From Oscillospiraceae bacterium (GTDB taxonomy: Bacteria > Bacillota > Clostridia > Oscillospirales > Ruminococcaceae), in assembly GCA_031285645.1 (NCBI GenBank), contig JAITVU010000396.1:1-6689 (forward strand): a stretch of DNA of 6,689 bases. The letters run 5' to 3'. Both the position numbers and the translations under genes were made by a program. The notes beneath the pieces were generated by a model. It made no database searches, was not told where the DNA came from, and saw only the letters and a list, made by a program, of their open reading frames with translations. Position 1 is the first letter of the stretch. Every line of letters starts with the position of its first letter. Of the stretch, positions 1-6,159 are shown piece by piece.

Positions 1-1
1 G

Positions 2-511
2 GATGTGGCACCGGGAGACTATCTGGGCCAGTGGAAAAAGCTGCCTGTGGGCGAAGAGGAAAGCGCGGAAGAAAAGGCGATTCGGGAAAAGGCGGATGAG
101 ATCAATAAAGAAAAAGCCGAGCGGGTGCAAGCTTCTCTCACGATGATAACATATCTGTTTGACGCGATTGCGGAGAGCGGGTTTTCGGACGTAACCAATG
201 TGGACGTCACGGACAGGCTCAACATGAAAATCGTGTATGAGAACAGATTGCTGCTTGAGCTCGGCACAGAGGCGGACATGCCGTACAAGCTTGAGCTTTT
301 AAAAGTGATTATAACCGAGGAATTGGAGCCTGAAGCCCGGGGACGGCTTTCCGCGGCCAACGCCAAGGACAAAAAAGTATTGTTCACCCCCGCCGAGGAT
401 TATATCCGGGCCGAAAGCGGACAGGAAAACGAGCCGGATCCGGATACGGACGGGGACACGACAGAGGAAGAAAATGACACTTCGGAAGCGGATACGGACG
501 AGAATGCATAA
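2..511 (+). CDS. ftsQ: Cell-division protein FtsQ/DivIB, C-terminal part (5' truncated)
   Basis: Only the C-terminal part is present; the reading frame is open to the left edge, so the GTG at 5 is probably internal. FtsQ/DivIB is a single-pass membrane protein of the divisome whose extracellular POTRA and beta domains help recruit FtsL/DivIC-type partners. The stretch at about residues 57-130 (counting from the GTG) fits the DivIB beta domain: a 'VTNVDVTD' strand, 'IVYENRLLLELG', then 'MPYKLELLKVII' and a late 'VLFTPAED'. The signal-anchor and POTRA portions lie outside the window. The last 30 or so residues form a D/E/T-rich, probably disordered acidic tail, as seen in the C-terminal extension of many Firmicute DivIB proteins. 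It sits 152 bp upstream of ftsZ on the same strand, the usual division-cluster order. The assignment rests on this pattern and on context; symbol could equally be divIB. Confidence 0.72.
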   Translation, partial: DVAPGDYLGQWKKLPVGEEESAEEKAIREKADEINKEKAERVQASLTMITYLFDAIAESGFSDVTNVDVTDRLNMKIVYENRLLLELGTEADMPYKLELLKVIITEELEPEARGRLSAANAKDKKVLFTPAEDYIRAESGQENEPDPDTDGDTTEEENDTSEADTDENA

Positions 512-605
512 ATTCATGCCCCAAATACTAAAAAACCTTTAAAAATCAGGCTTAGATATTGTTTTTTTTCTAAAGATTTGATAAAGTAATAAGGTATAAG
601 CGGAT

Positions 606-636
606 TTGACAAGTAAAATTGAGGAATAGATAAAAT
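606..636 (+). promoter_or_regulatory. Candidate ftsZ promoter
   Basis: A perfect TTGACA at 606-611 is followed by an AT-rich -10 region. GATAAA (629-634) gives a 17-nt spacer and TAAAAT (631-636) a 19-nt spacer; neither is perfect, so the exact -10 is uncertain. It lies about 30 nt upstream of the ftsZ ribosome-binding site and could give ftsZ expression independent of the upstream division genes. A run of eight T at 562-569 in the same gap is not preceded by a convincing hairpin, so read-through from ftsQ is also likely. Confidence 0.5.
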
Positions 637-651
637 AAAGGCGCACATCGC

Positions 652-657
652 AGGAGG
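652..657 (+). promoter_or_regulatory. Shine-Dalgarno of ftsZ
   Basis: AGGAGG ends 6 nt before the TTG at 664 and 12 nt before the ATG at 670. The spacing favours TTG as the start, whereas codon preference favours ATG; the two differ by only two residues. Confidence 0.7.
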
Positions 658-663
658 AGCCAA

Positions 664-1779
664 TTGCTAATGAATTTTGGTATGGATAACGAGGCGGAGA
701 GGGTTGTCAATATAAAGGTCGTCGGTGTCGGCGGCGGCGGCGGCAACGCCGTGAACAGAATGATCGATTCCGCGCTCGAAAGCGTGGATTATATATCGAT
801 TAATACAGACAGCCAGGCCCTTAATTTTTCCAAAGCCTCCTTTAAGCTGCACATCGGCGAAAAGCTGACTAAAGGTAAAGGCGCGGGCGGCGTCCCTGAA
901 AGAGGGCAAAGGGCGGCCGAGGAGAACAGCGAGGAAATCGCCGCCGCGATCAAAGATGCGGATATGGTGTTTATCACGGCTGGTATGGGCGGCGGTACAG
1001 GCACAGGCGCCGCGCCTATTGTCGCCGAAATTGCCCACGAGATGGGCATTTTGACGGTCGGCATTGTCACAAAGCCTTTTTCTTTTGAGGGCAAGCGCCG
1101 CATGGAGCAGGCTGAGGAAGGCGTCGCGGCGCTCAAGGACAGCGTGGACGCGCTTCTTGTGATACCGAATGAGCGCCTGAAACTTGTGTCGGACCAGAAG
1201 ATTACGCTTAAAAACGCCTTTATGGCCGCGGACGACGTGCTGCGCCAGGGCGTTCAGAGCATATCCGACCTGATTAATGTGCCCGGCATTGTCAATCTGG
1301 ATTTTGCGGATGTGACCGCGATTATGAAGGATGCCGGATACGCGCATATGGGTGTGGGACGGGCATCAGGCAAAGACAAGGCGCAAAATGCCGCGACGCA
1401 GGCCATTTCGTCCCCGCTTCTGGAGACGTCTATTAAGGGTGCGACAGGCGTGATCATCAATATTACGGCTTCTGAGGATGTGGACCTGGATGACGTTGAT
1501 CTCGCGGCGTCTATGATCCACAGTCAGGCGCATCCCGACGTGAACCTGATCTGGGGCGCCGCGCTGGACAGCAAGCTGCAGGATGAGATGGTGGTCACTG
1601 TCATCGCCACGGGCTTTGAGGATGTCGCGGTGGCGTCGCCGAGGCAGTCTTCGGGTACGACGGATACAGAGAAGGTTATTTCCCTTGTGACGGACAACCC
1701 GTCGGCTAACGAGAATTTTGACGACGACGATCAGGGCTTTTACGATATCATGGCGTTGTTTAATAATAAAAACAAGTAA
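664..1779 (+). CDS. ftsZ: Cell division GTPase FtsZ
   Basis: FtsZ is the tubulin-like GTPase that polymerises into the cytoplasmic Z-ring and directs septal wall synthesis. Numbered from the TTG, the nucleotide-binding T1 loop is the glycine run with NAV at residues 21-30, the tubulin signature GGGTGTG is at 109-115, and the T7 synergy loop NLDFAD is at 211-216, supplying the catalytic aspartates (D213, D216) to the neighbouring subunit. A complete C-terminal tubulin domain follows, then a short linker, an acidic DDDD stretch and the terminal peptide '[14 protein letters not shown]'. Length (371 aa, or 369 from the ATG at 670) is normal. The terminal peptide is unlike the IPxFLR-type motif of Bacillus or E. 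coli FtsZ that binds FtsA/SepF/ZipA, though I recall similar 'DIM..F' tails in gut Clostridia. The start is TTG 664 (best SD spacing) or ATG 670. No terminator follows directly, so transcription may run on towards the tRNA. Confidence 0.98.
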   Translation: MLMNFGMDNEAERVVNIKVVGVGGGGGNAVNRMIDSALESVDYISINTDSQALNFSKASFKLHIGEKLTKGKGAGGVPERGQRAAEENSEEIAAAIKDADMVFITAGMGGGTGTGAAPIVAEIAHEMGILTVGIVTKPFSFEGKRRMEQAEEGVAALKDSVDALLVIPNERLKLVSDQKITLKNAFMAADDVLRQGVQSISDLINVPGIVNLDFADVTAIMKDAGYAHMGVGRASGKDKAQNAATQAISSPLLETSIKGATGVIINITASEDVDLDDVDLAASMIHSQAHPDVNLIWGAALDSKLQDEMVVTVIATGFEDVAVASPRQSSGTTDTEKVISLVTDNPSANENFDDDDQGFYDIMALFNNKNK

Positions 1780-1798
1780 TGGCCGCACGTAAAAAATC

Positions 1799-1827
1799 TT
1801 GCCACAAGCACTGTAATGTGATAGAAT
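1799..1827 (+). promoter_or_regulatory. Extended -10 promoter upstream of tRNA-Arg
   Basis: TTGCCA (1799-1804), a 17-nt spacer and TAGAAT (1822-1827) are preceded by TG at 1819-1820, one base before the -10, giving an extended -10 element. Transcription would start near 1834, about 200 nt before the tRNA. It is the only good promoter I see between ftsZ and the tRNA, so it probably drives the tRNA with a long leader. Confidence 0.65.
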
Positions 1828-1833
1828 GTTAGT

Positions 1834-2030
1834 TGTTTTGAGTTTATCTGCTAACCGTGAAACAGCCCTGTCGGGCAATGATCGAGACAGAGATGCGTTG
1901 TCTGTTTTTGACGAGTGGTTAATGACAAGAATGGGGCCGGGTTTCAAGGATACCGGCGGCCGTTATGAGATTACTGATTTCACCGGCGACCGTCGGAGGG
2001 CGCCGGTGACTTTGCTGAAAAACCAAATAC
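1834..2030 (+). other. Structured leader between promoter and tRNA, no gene recognised
   Basis: This stretch lies between the predicted transcription start and the tRNA. It holds a perfect 8-bp stem CACCGGCG/CGCCGGTG (1981-1988 with 2001-2008, 12-nt loop) with no T-run, and a near-exact direct repeat ACCGGCGRCCGT at 1952-1963 and 1982-1993, exactly 30 bp apart. Short alternative pairings occur near 1868-1889. One reading frame is open across it, but its ATG (1826) lies inside the -10 element and has no ribosome site, so I do not call a protein. It may be only a processed pre-tRNA leader, or a small RNA of unknown type. Confidence 0.35.
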
Positions 2031-2107
2031 GCGCCCGTAGCTCAGATGGATAGAGCGTTTGACTCCGACTCAAAAGGCCGCTGGTTCGAGTCCAGTCGGG
2101 CGTACCA
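2031..2107 (+). tRNA. tRNA-Arg (anticodon CCG)
   Basis: A full cloverleaf can be folded by hand. The acceptor arm GCGCCCG (2031-2037) pairs with CGGGCGT (2097-2103), with a G-U first pair. The D stem is GCTC/GAGC (2040-2043, 2053-2056). The anticodon stem is TTTGA/TCAAA (2058-2062, 2070-2074), with loop CTCCGAC and anticodon CCG at 2065-2067, reading Arg codon CGG. The T arm is GCTGG-TTCGAGT-CCAGT (2080-2096). The discriminator is A2104 and CCA is encoded at 2105-2107. It is followed 20 nt later by a strong terminator, so it ends its transcription unit. Confidence 0.96.
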
Positions 2108-2126
2108 CCAGCTTGAAGCTGGACAC

Positions 2127-2161
2127 AACCGCGCTCCGGCTTATGGCCGGGGCGCGGTTTT
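2127..2161 (+). terminator. Rho-independent terminator after tRNA-Arg
   Basis: A 14-bp stem pairs 2127-2140 with 2146-2159 (one T-G pair, otherwise perfect, very GC-rich), with a 5-nt loop TTATG and T residues at 2158-2161. It ends the tRNA unit, and probably any ftsZ read-through. A small CCAGC/GCTGG stem (2108-2122) precedes it, immediately after the tRNA CCA. Confidence 0.9.
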
Positions 2162-2194
2162 AGTAACATGGCGCTTTAAATGCGATACCGGAGA

Positions 2195-2240
2195 CACAAC
2201 AGGGCTTCACAGGATATTTATCCTGTGAAGCCCTGTTGTG
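2195..2240. repeat. Perfect 22-bp inverted repeat between convergent units
   Basis: Bases 2195-2216 are the exact reverse complement of 2219-2240 with only two bases between, so the RNA from either strand would form a very long perfect hairpin. It lies after the tRNA terminator and 43 bp beyond the stop codon of the last gene of the convergent transporter operon. No T-run follows on either strand, so it is not a standard intrinsic terminator. It could still act as a bidirectional transcription barrier or protect mRNA 3' ends. Confidence 0.8.
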
Positions 2241-2283
2241 ATGTGCATAATCAATGGTGGACGACGTTCAAAAAATTTAACGG

Positions 2284-3135
2284 CTAACCCTTAACAGCTC
2301 CTGTCGTAAGACCCTCGATAAAATACCTGTTGAAGATTATGTAAATAATGATCATCGGTATCATGGCAAGCGAAGCGCCGGCAAGCATCAGATTCCATGA
2401 AGACGCGGCTTCTCCCGTCGTTTTAAGGTTTACGACGCCGACAACAAGCGGCATGCGCTCGGGACTTGAGAGCGTAAAGACGAGCGGCAGCATGTAATCG
2501 TTCCATGAGGCCCTGAACTCAAGTATGCCCAAGGTCGCAATCAGCGGCTTGCAAAGCGGGAAAATGATTCTGGTGAATATGCCGAAGAAGCTGCAGCCGT
2601 CTATTTTTGCCGCCTCGTCAATCTCGCGCGAGATGGACTGTATATAGCTTCTGGAAATAAACAGGTTCGTCACGTTGAGTCCAAAAACGCGTATGATGAT
2701 GACGCCCCAAAGTGTTTTATTGATGTGCATCGCTTTGGCGATCATGAGCGTCGGGTATAGCGTGAGGCTGCCAAGCGACACAAACATCGATGAGATAACC
2801 ATGGCGAAAATCACATTTTTGTATTTGAACTCGCCGCGCTCGAAAACATATCCGGCGGTTGTACTGGTTATAATGGAGCCGATGACGATGAACGTGGACA
2901 TGAATATACTGTTGAATGTATATTGCTTAAAATTGCCGAGCCGCCACGCGTCCGTGTAATTCTCCAGCACGAAGTCCTTTGGGATAATGTTGGTTCCGCC
3001 CGCCAAGAGTTCCTGATTGCTTTTAAAAGAGCCCATCAGGGTGTAGAACACGGGGAACATGGCAAAAATGAACACAATAATAAGCAAAATATAAATAACG
3101 GTGTTGGATAGGAACCTTTTGGATTTTCCCGACAT
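2284..3135 (-). CDS. CUT1 carbohydrate ABC transporter permease, MalG type
   Basis: This is the second membrane subunit of a carbohydrate importer. The 283-residue protein has about six hydrophobic segments, beginning with one at roughly residues 12-34. The cytoplasmic EAA loop that docks onto the ATPase is clear: EAAKIDG at 174-180, followed by the expected 'IIFP' end of the motif. The C-terminus 'GLTTGAVKG' is the characteristic ending of MalG/LacG-family permeases. The ATG at 3135 has an AAGGAGG ribosome site (3143-3149) at good spacing. It begins 27 nt after the upstream permease ends, and it closes the operon. The family is clear; the transported sugar is not. Confidence 0.95.
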   Translation of the reverse strand: MSGKSKRFLSNTVIYILLIIVFIFAMFPVFYTLMGSFKSNQELLAGGTNIIPKDFVLENYTDAWRLGNFKQYTFNSIFMSTFIVIGSIITSTTAGYVFERGEFKYKNVIFAMVISSMFVSLGSLTLYPTLMIAKAMHINKTLWGVIIIRVFGLNVTNLFISRSYIQSISREIDEAAKIDGCSFFGIFTRIIFPLCKPLIATLGILEFRASWNDYMLPLVFTLSSPERMPLVVGVVNLKTTGEAASSWNLMLAGASLAMIPMIIIYIIFNRYFIEGLTTGAVKG

Positions 3136-3162
3136 ATACCCGCCTCCTTATACATTAGAATA

Positions 3163-4101
3163 TCAGGTGTTTTCGTTCATTTTTCTTGTCATTCTCATAT
3201 AGATGTACGAAACGATGGCGAGTATGATTCCCGTGATGATGGACATGGCGGAGGCGTATCCGATCTCCACGCTCCTGTTGTCGCGTCCAAAGAAGGACTT
3301 GAATACATAGGTCATGACAACCTCGGTGCTTCCGCCCGGCTGCCCGTTTGTCAGGACAAGGACAAGGTCGCTCACCTTGAGACTGCCCACGATGGCCATC
3401 AGAAGCACCACCTGGAAGATGGGGCCAATCATGGGCAGCGTGATGCTGAAGAACTTGCGCATGGGGGTAATGCCGTCGATATCGGCGCATTCATACAGAT
3501 CCTTTGGCACGCTTTGCAGCGCCATAAGGAAAAAGATCATATTGATGCCAAAATAATTCCATACGGACGCAATGCCTATAACCGACATGGCCGTCCACTT
3601 TTCGCCGAACCAGTTTATCGGCGCGTTGATGAGGCCCACCTGCATAAGAATATTGTTTATAACACCCTGATAAGCGGCGAACATCAGTGAGAATATAAGC
3701 CCTATGATAGCCGTACTCATGATGGCCGGCAGAAAAAGTGTAACCCTGAAAAAGTTGGTTCCTTTTAAAGCCTTATTAAGCAGAACAGCCAGCATAAGCG
3801 CCAGGGGGATTTCGATAAGCAGCTTACAGCCGGAGAGAATGAATGTATTGACGATGGACATCCAGAACTTGGGGTCCCGGGTAAAAACTCTGACGAAATT
3901 GTCGAGTCCGGTAAAGCTCGATTTGAAGCCGTTGTAGTAGAACATACAGTATCTGAGAATATAGAAAATAGGGACATACGTAAACAATGCAAAACCGACA
4001 AGCATGGGGGCCAGCATTATAACAGCCTGCCTGGAATCGCTGCTGAACCTGTTTTTTTTCTTTTTTCCCGCAACGGGAGAAGCGCTATTGCCCGCGTTCA
4101 T
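3163..4101 (-). CDS. CUT1 carbohydrate ABC transporter permease, MalF/UgpA type
   Basis: This is the first membrane subunit of the importer, 312 aa from the chosen start. It has a lysine-rich cytoplasmic N-terminus (KKKK at 13-16), a first hydrophobic segment at about 27-47, and roughly five more. The EAA loop reads ECADIDG at 204-210 and ends in 'ITLP' (220-223), the usual spacing; the second position is Cys instead of Ala, a tolerated variation. I moved the start to the ATG at 4101 because GGAGGG (4107-4112) sits 5 nt upstream of it; an upstream TTG at 4134 in the same frame has no ribosome site. Short, SD-preceded spacing to the next permease indicates co-translation from one mRNA. It would pair with the downstream MalG-type subunit to form the channel. 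Confidence 0.95.
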   Translation of the reverse strand: MNAGNSASPVAGKKKKNRFSSDSRQAVIMLAPMLVGFALFTYVPIFYILRYCMFYYNGFKSSFTGLDNFVRVFTRDPKFWMSIVNTFILSGCKLLIEIPLALMLAVLLNKALKGTNFFRVTLFLPAIMSTAIIGLIFSLMFAAYQGVINNILMQVGLINAPINWFGEKWTAMSVIGIASVWNYFGINMIFFLMALQSVPKDLYECADIDGITPMRKFFSITLPMIGPIFQVVLLMAIVGSLKVSDLVLVLTNGQPGGSTEVVMTYVFKSFFGRDNRSVEIGYASAMSIITGIILAIVSYIYMRMTRKMNENT

Positions 4102-4106
4102 AATTT

Positions 4107-4112
4107 CCCTCC
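4107..4112 (-). promoter_or_regulatory. Shine-Dalgarno that fixes the MalF-type permease start
   Basis: On the minus strand this reads GGAGGG, 5 nt before the ATG at 4101. It lies inside the longer TTG-initiated version of the frame, arguing that the extra 11 residues are not translated. Confidence 0.85.
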
Positions 4113-4144
4113 AATTCCTCGCAACTTCGGTCAATGCAGGTTTT

Positions 4145-4179
4145 AAAACAGGGCGCCCGATTCCGCGCCGACGCGGGCG
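4145..4179 (-). promoter_or_regulatory. Intercistronic stem-loop between binding protein and permease genes
   Basis: The 152-bp gap between the binding-protein and first permease genes is GC-rich. CGCCCG (4154-4159) and CGGGCG (4174-4179) form a 6-bp stem with a 14-nt loop; an alternative 5-bp CCGCG/CGCGG stem lies within. On the minus strand a TTTT (4145-4148) follows after a few bases. It resembles a weak attenuator or 3'-end stabiliser, which in binding-protein-dependent systems commonly gives more binding protein than permease. Function is inferred. Confidence 0.4.
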
Positions 4180-4253
4180 GATGTTGTATCGGCCGGCGGC
4201 AGGAAATCGGTCGCCCTTATGCTATTCTATTGCAAGATCTGTTCGTTGATCTG

Positions 4254-5690
4254 TTATTTGTTTGTCCAGCCTTCAGGAGCCCTGTAGTTTTCCATGACCG
4301 CCGCATCGGTTTTTTCCACGCAGTCATTGTAGCGCTGGTCTATCGCTTCAAGCTCAGCCTGAAGATTCGTCGACTTGCTGGAAAGCAGATTCACGAACAT
4401 AACGTCATACGGATCCCCTTCAAGGGTGAGGACTGTCGCGCTGGGCATGGGCAGGACAAGAGCATTGTTGGGCACGCTCGCGAATTTCGCGAAGTTCTTC
4501 GCCTCGGGCTCTTTGGTGGCTAAATCGAGCGCCTCCTGGCGGAACGGTATGTACAGGCCATGCTCATACATCTCGGCAAGGTTCTCGTCTGAATAGAAAT
4601 ACTGGAATACTTCCATGCATTTCTCGGGCATTTTCGCGGCGGCTGTGCCGAAAGCAAGCAGGTTCGTACCGCCGACAACCTCTTTATAGGCTTTATTGCC
4701 GGAATCGTCGAAGGACGGCGGGTCAATAACATCCCACTCGCATTTCGCGGGGAACTGGTCCGTGAATACGGCAACGTCGAAGCTGGCGGCGTTCAGTATG
4801 CCGATCTTGCCTTCCGCGAACTGAGCTCTCACCTGGTCGGCGTCCATGCCCTCAAAACCGGGGAGCACGCTGCCGTCGCTGATGATATCGGAAATTGTCT
4901 GCAGCGCGGGCAGGAAATCGGCGAACTTGAACTTGAGCTCGGTGTTGTCAAAGCCGATATGGCCGGTATTGACAAAATTCTGGCGGGTCATGCCGGAAGT
5001 CAGTGTCCACGCCGATTTAAGGCTGAGGCCGAAACCGTACTCAACACCGGCGCCAACTTCGGTTATCTTCTTGGCGGCGTCGCGCATTTCAGCCCATGTT
5101 TTGGGATATTCGGTAATGCCGGCCTTCTCGAAGAGGTCAACGTTCACAACATATTTGTAAGTTGTGAGGTTATAGGGCAGTGTGTATACTTTGCCGTTGT
5201 AAATATGGTCGTTTGTAATAAGCGAGCCTTCATATTTTGCGACAAGGTCGTCTCCGCCCGGGAAGTCGGTGATGGGAAGAAGATATCCTGATTCCACAAA
5301 CTCAAGCGGCGTTGTGTTCGGCCTGTAAAGCTCGGCGGCGTCGTCAGCCTGCGCGGCGATTTTGATTGTATCCGCCCAGCCGGTGCCATACACAGTGTAT
5401 TCGAGCTCAATGCCCTTTTCCTTGCCGATTGTGTCGTTGAATCTTTGCACCTGCTCGTCACGGAGCGCTTTTTCATGCGCGTTATCGGACCAAACGCGAA
5501 TCTTCTCTGTTGCCACAGGCTCCACAGTGGACGCGGCGCTTGACGCGGTGGAACTGGCCGGTGCGGACGCGTCAGGCGTGCTTGACGCCGCGGAAGAATT
5601 GTCGGATCCACCACCGCAGCCTGCAAACATGCTGAGCGCCATTGCGCCGATGAGTAAGCACGCGGAGATTTTTTTTGACATACTGACCAT
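4254..5690 (-). CDS. Carbohydrate ABC transporter substrate-binding lipoprotein (family 1)
   Basis: This is the extracellular sugar-binding subunit, anchored to the membrane by lipid. It has a lipoprotein signal peptide: basic start (SKK), hydrophobic core at about 8-21, and lipobox FAGC with the modified cysteine at residue 25. A Ser/Ala-rich linker runs to about residue 60 and then the two-lobe fold begins ('EKIRVWSDNAHEKALRDEQ'). Typical family-1 features follow: 'GKVYTLPYNLTTYKYVVNVDLFEKAGI', broken here as a Tyr/Pro-rich hinge near one third of the length, 'TWAEMRDAAKKI', and 'FAEGKIGIL'. At 478 aa it is slightly longer than usual, owing to the linker. ATG 5690 is preceded by AGGAGG (5700-5705) with a 9-nt spacer; an internal ATG (codon 4) is less well placed. 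First gene of the operon. The ligand (mono- or oligosaccharide) cannot be inferred. Confidence 0.95.
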   Translation of the reverse strand: MVSMSKKISACLLIGAMALSMFAGCGGGSDNSSAASSTPDASAPASSTASSAASTVEPVATEKIRVWSDNAHEKALRDEQVQRFNDTIGKEKGIELEYTVYGTGWADTIKIAAQADDAAELYRPNTTPLEFVESGYLLPITDFPGGDDLVAKYEGSLITNDHIYNGKVYTLPYNLTTYKYVVNVDLFEKAGITEYPKTWAEMRDAAKKITEVGAGVEYGFGLSLKSAWTLTSGMTRQNFVNTGHIGFDNTELKFKFADFLPALQTISDIISDGSVLPGFEGMDADQVRAQFAEGKIGILNAASFDVAVFTDQFPAKCEWDVIDPPSFDDSGNKAYKEVVGGTNLLAFGTAAAKMPEKCMEVFQYFYSDENLAEMYEHGLYIPFRQEALDLATKEPEAKNFAKFASVPNNALVLPMPSATVLTLEGDPYDVMFVNLLSSKSTNLQAELEAIDQRYNDCVEKTDAAVMENYRAPEGWTNK

Positions 5691-5745
5691 ACGGGTATTC
5701 CTCCTAATAATTTGAGATCGTCGATTCTACTGGAAATATCTTCAT

Positions 5746-5767
5746 GACACCGCTGAGAACCGGCGTC
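5746..5767 (-). promoter_or_regulatory. Leader stem-loop of the transporter mRNA
   Basis: GACACCG (5746-5752) and CGGCGTC (5761-5767) pair over 7 bp with an 8-nt loop in the roughly 130-nt 5' untranslated leader of the transporter operon; one pair is G-U in the RNA. No T-run follows, so it is not a terminator; it may affect mRNA stability. I recognise no riboswitch. Confidence 0.35.
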
Positions 5768-5827
5768 ACTAAAGCAAAAAACGGAAAAACCACAACATGG
5801 CATTTTTGCCCAAAAGGTTTTGTCGCT

Positions 5828-5856
5828 ATAATACCACTTTCGATAAGATATGTCAA
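5828..5856 (-). promoter_or_regulatory. Promoter of the sugar-transporter operon
   Basis: On the minus strand TTGACA (5851-5856), a 17-nt spacer and TATTAT (5828-5833) make an almost consensus sigma-A promoter. Transcription should start near 5821, leaving a leader of about 130 nt before the binding-protein gene. I found no clear CcpA-type cre site over it. Two copies of GTGCATAT at 5865-5872 and 5894-5901 lie just upstream of the -35, where an activator could bind. Confidence 0.85.
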
Positions 5857-5985
5857 TTGTTTATGTGCATATTTACAACAAATAGGCATGGGGGTGCATA
5901 TCCGGCCTGATCTACAGTTGAAAATTTAGTATAAATTGAGTGGGTTTATACCGAAAGATCAGCAAAAAGGAGCGCGGTATAACGT
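5857..5985. other. Gene-free upstream region with repeated TATAC-type motifs
   Basis: Within the gene-free span 5691-6159, this part holds several symmetric motifs. GTGCATAT occurs twice (5865, 5894). GTATAAA (5929-5935) is inverted against TTTATAC (5945-5951), and TTATACCG (5946-5953) is inverted against CGGTATAA (5975-5982), so the middle arm can pair with either neighbour. No open frame with a ribosome site is seen. They could be operator half-sites or mutually exclusive RNA hairpins. Confidence 0.4.
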
Positions 5986-6015
5986 AAAAAAAGGCCGCTT
6001 AATTAAGCGGCCTTT
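5986..6015 (-). terminator. Intrinsic terminator, effective on the minus strand
   Basis: The segment 5990-6015 is a perfect 26-nt palindrome built on AAAGGCCGCTTAA. On the minus strand it is extended into seven consecutive T (complement of A5986-5992), a classic intrinsic terminator. On the plus strand it is followed only by a broken T-rich stretch, so termination there would be weaker. No annotated minus-strand gene lies upstream of it, which implies an unrecognised leftward transcript. Confidence 0.8.
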
Positions 6016-6093
6016 CTGATATTTTGTTCTCAGTGTTAGTATTAAGTAAGGGCTATAAACATTAGTTGATAGAAAACAAATCAATATATCCTG

Positions 6094-6136
6094 TTGACTT
6101 TTTGGCTGACATCTATTACTGTATAGTTGTCAGCCA
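6094..6136 (+). promoter_or_regulatory. Promoter-operator of the first RHH gene
   Basis: TTGACT (6094-6099) is the -35; the 17-nt-spaced -10 would be TACTGT (6117-6122), which keeps the most important T, A and final T. Overlapping it is an inverted repeat: TGGCTGACA (6103-6111) and TGTCAGCCA (6128-6136), with inner arms CTAT/ATAG (6113-6116, 6123-6126) on the same axis at 6119.5. Symmetric sites over the promoter fit binding by an RHH dimer pair, most simply the product of the gene itself (autorepression). Autoregulation is inference. Confidence 0.6.
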
Positions 6137-6144
6137 TTAATCTG

Positions 6145-6154
6145 AGGAGGTGAT
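6145..6154 (+). promoter_or_regulatory. Ten-base Shine-Dalgarno deciding an ATT start
   Basis: AGGAGGTGAT is complementary to ten bases at the 3' end of bacterial 16S rRNA (AUCACCUCCU). It ends its AGGAGG core 9 nt before the ATT at 6160. An in-frame TAA at 6154-6156 closes the frame just upstream, so no conventional start can be used. Confidence 0.85.
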
Positions 6155-6159
6155 AAAGA

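Noticed and set aside
667..1347. 226-codon minus-strand frame opposite ftsZ
   Set aside because: It is a shadow of the strongly coding ftsZ frame in GC-rich codons.
1985..2010. T-box antiterminator upstream of the tRNA
   Set aside because: The segment is superficially GGAGGG/GGTG-like but lacks the T-box core AGGGUGGNACCGCG, and no synthetase or amino-acid gene follows.
1826..2053. 75-codon plus-strand open frame between ftsZ and the tRNA
   Set aside because: Its ATG lies within the -10 element, there is no ribosome site, it runs into the tRNA and resembles no family I know.
2031..2107. tRNA-Arg as an integration site
   Set aside because: No repeat of the tRNA 3' end is found in the window, and there is no integrase; the downstream operon looks like ordinary chromosome.
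5144..5803. 219-codon minus-strand frame overlapping the binding-protein gene
   Set aside because: It is a frame-shifted shadow of the well-supported lipoprotein gene and shows low-complexity Arg/Ser/Pro content.
5827..5832. Plus-strand TATAAT as a divergent promoter
   Set aside because: It arises from the near-palindromic minus-strand -10; no -35 match is found at 16-18 nt and no plus-strand gene follows.
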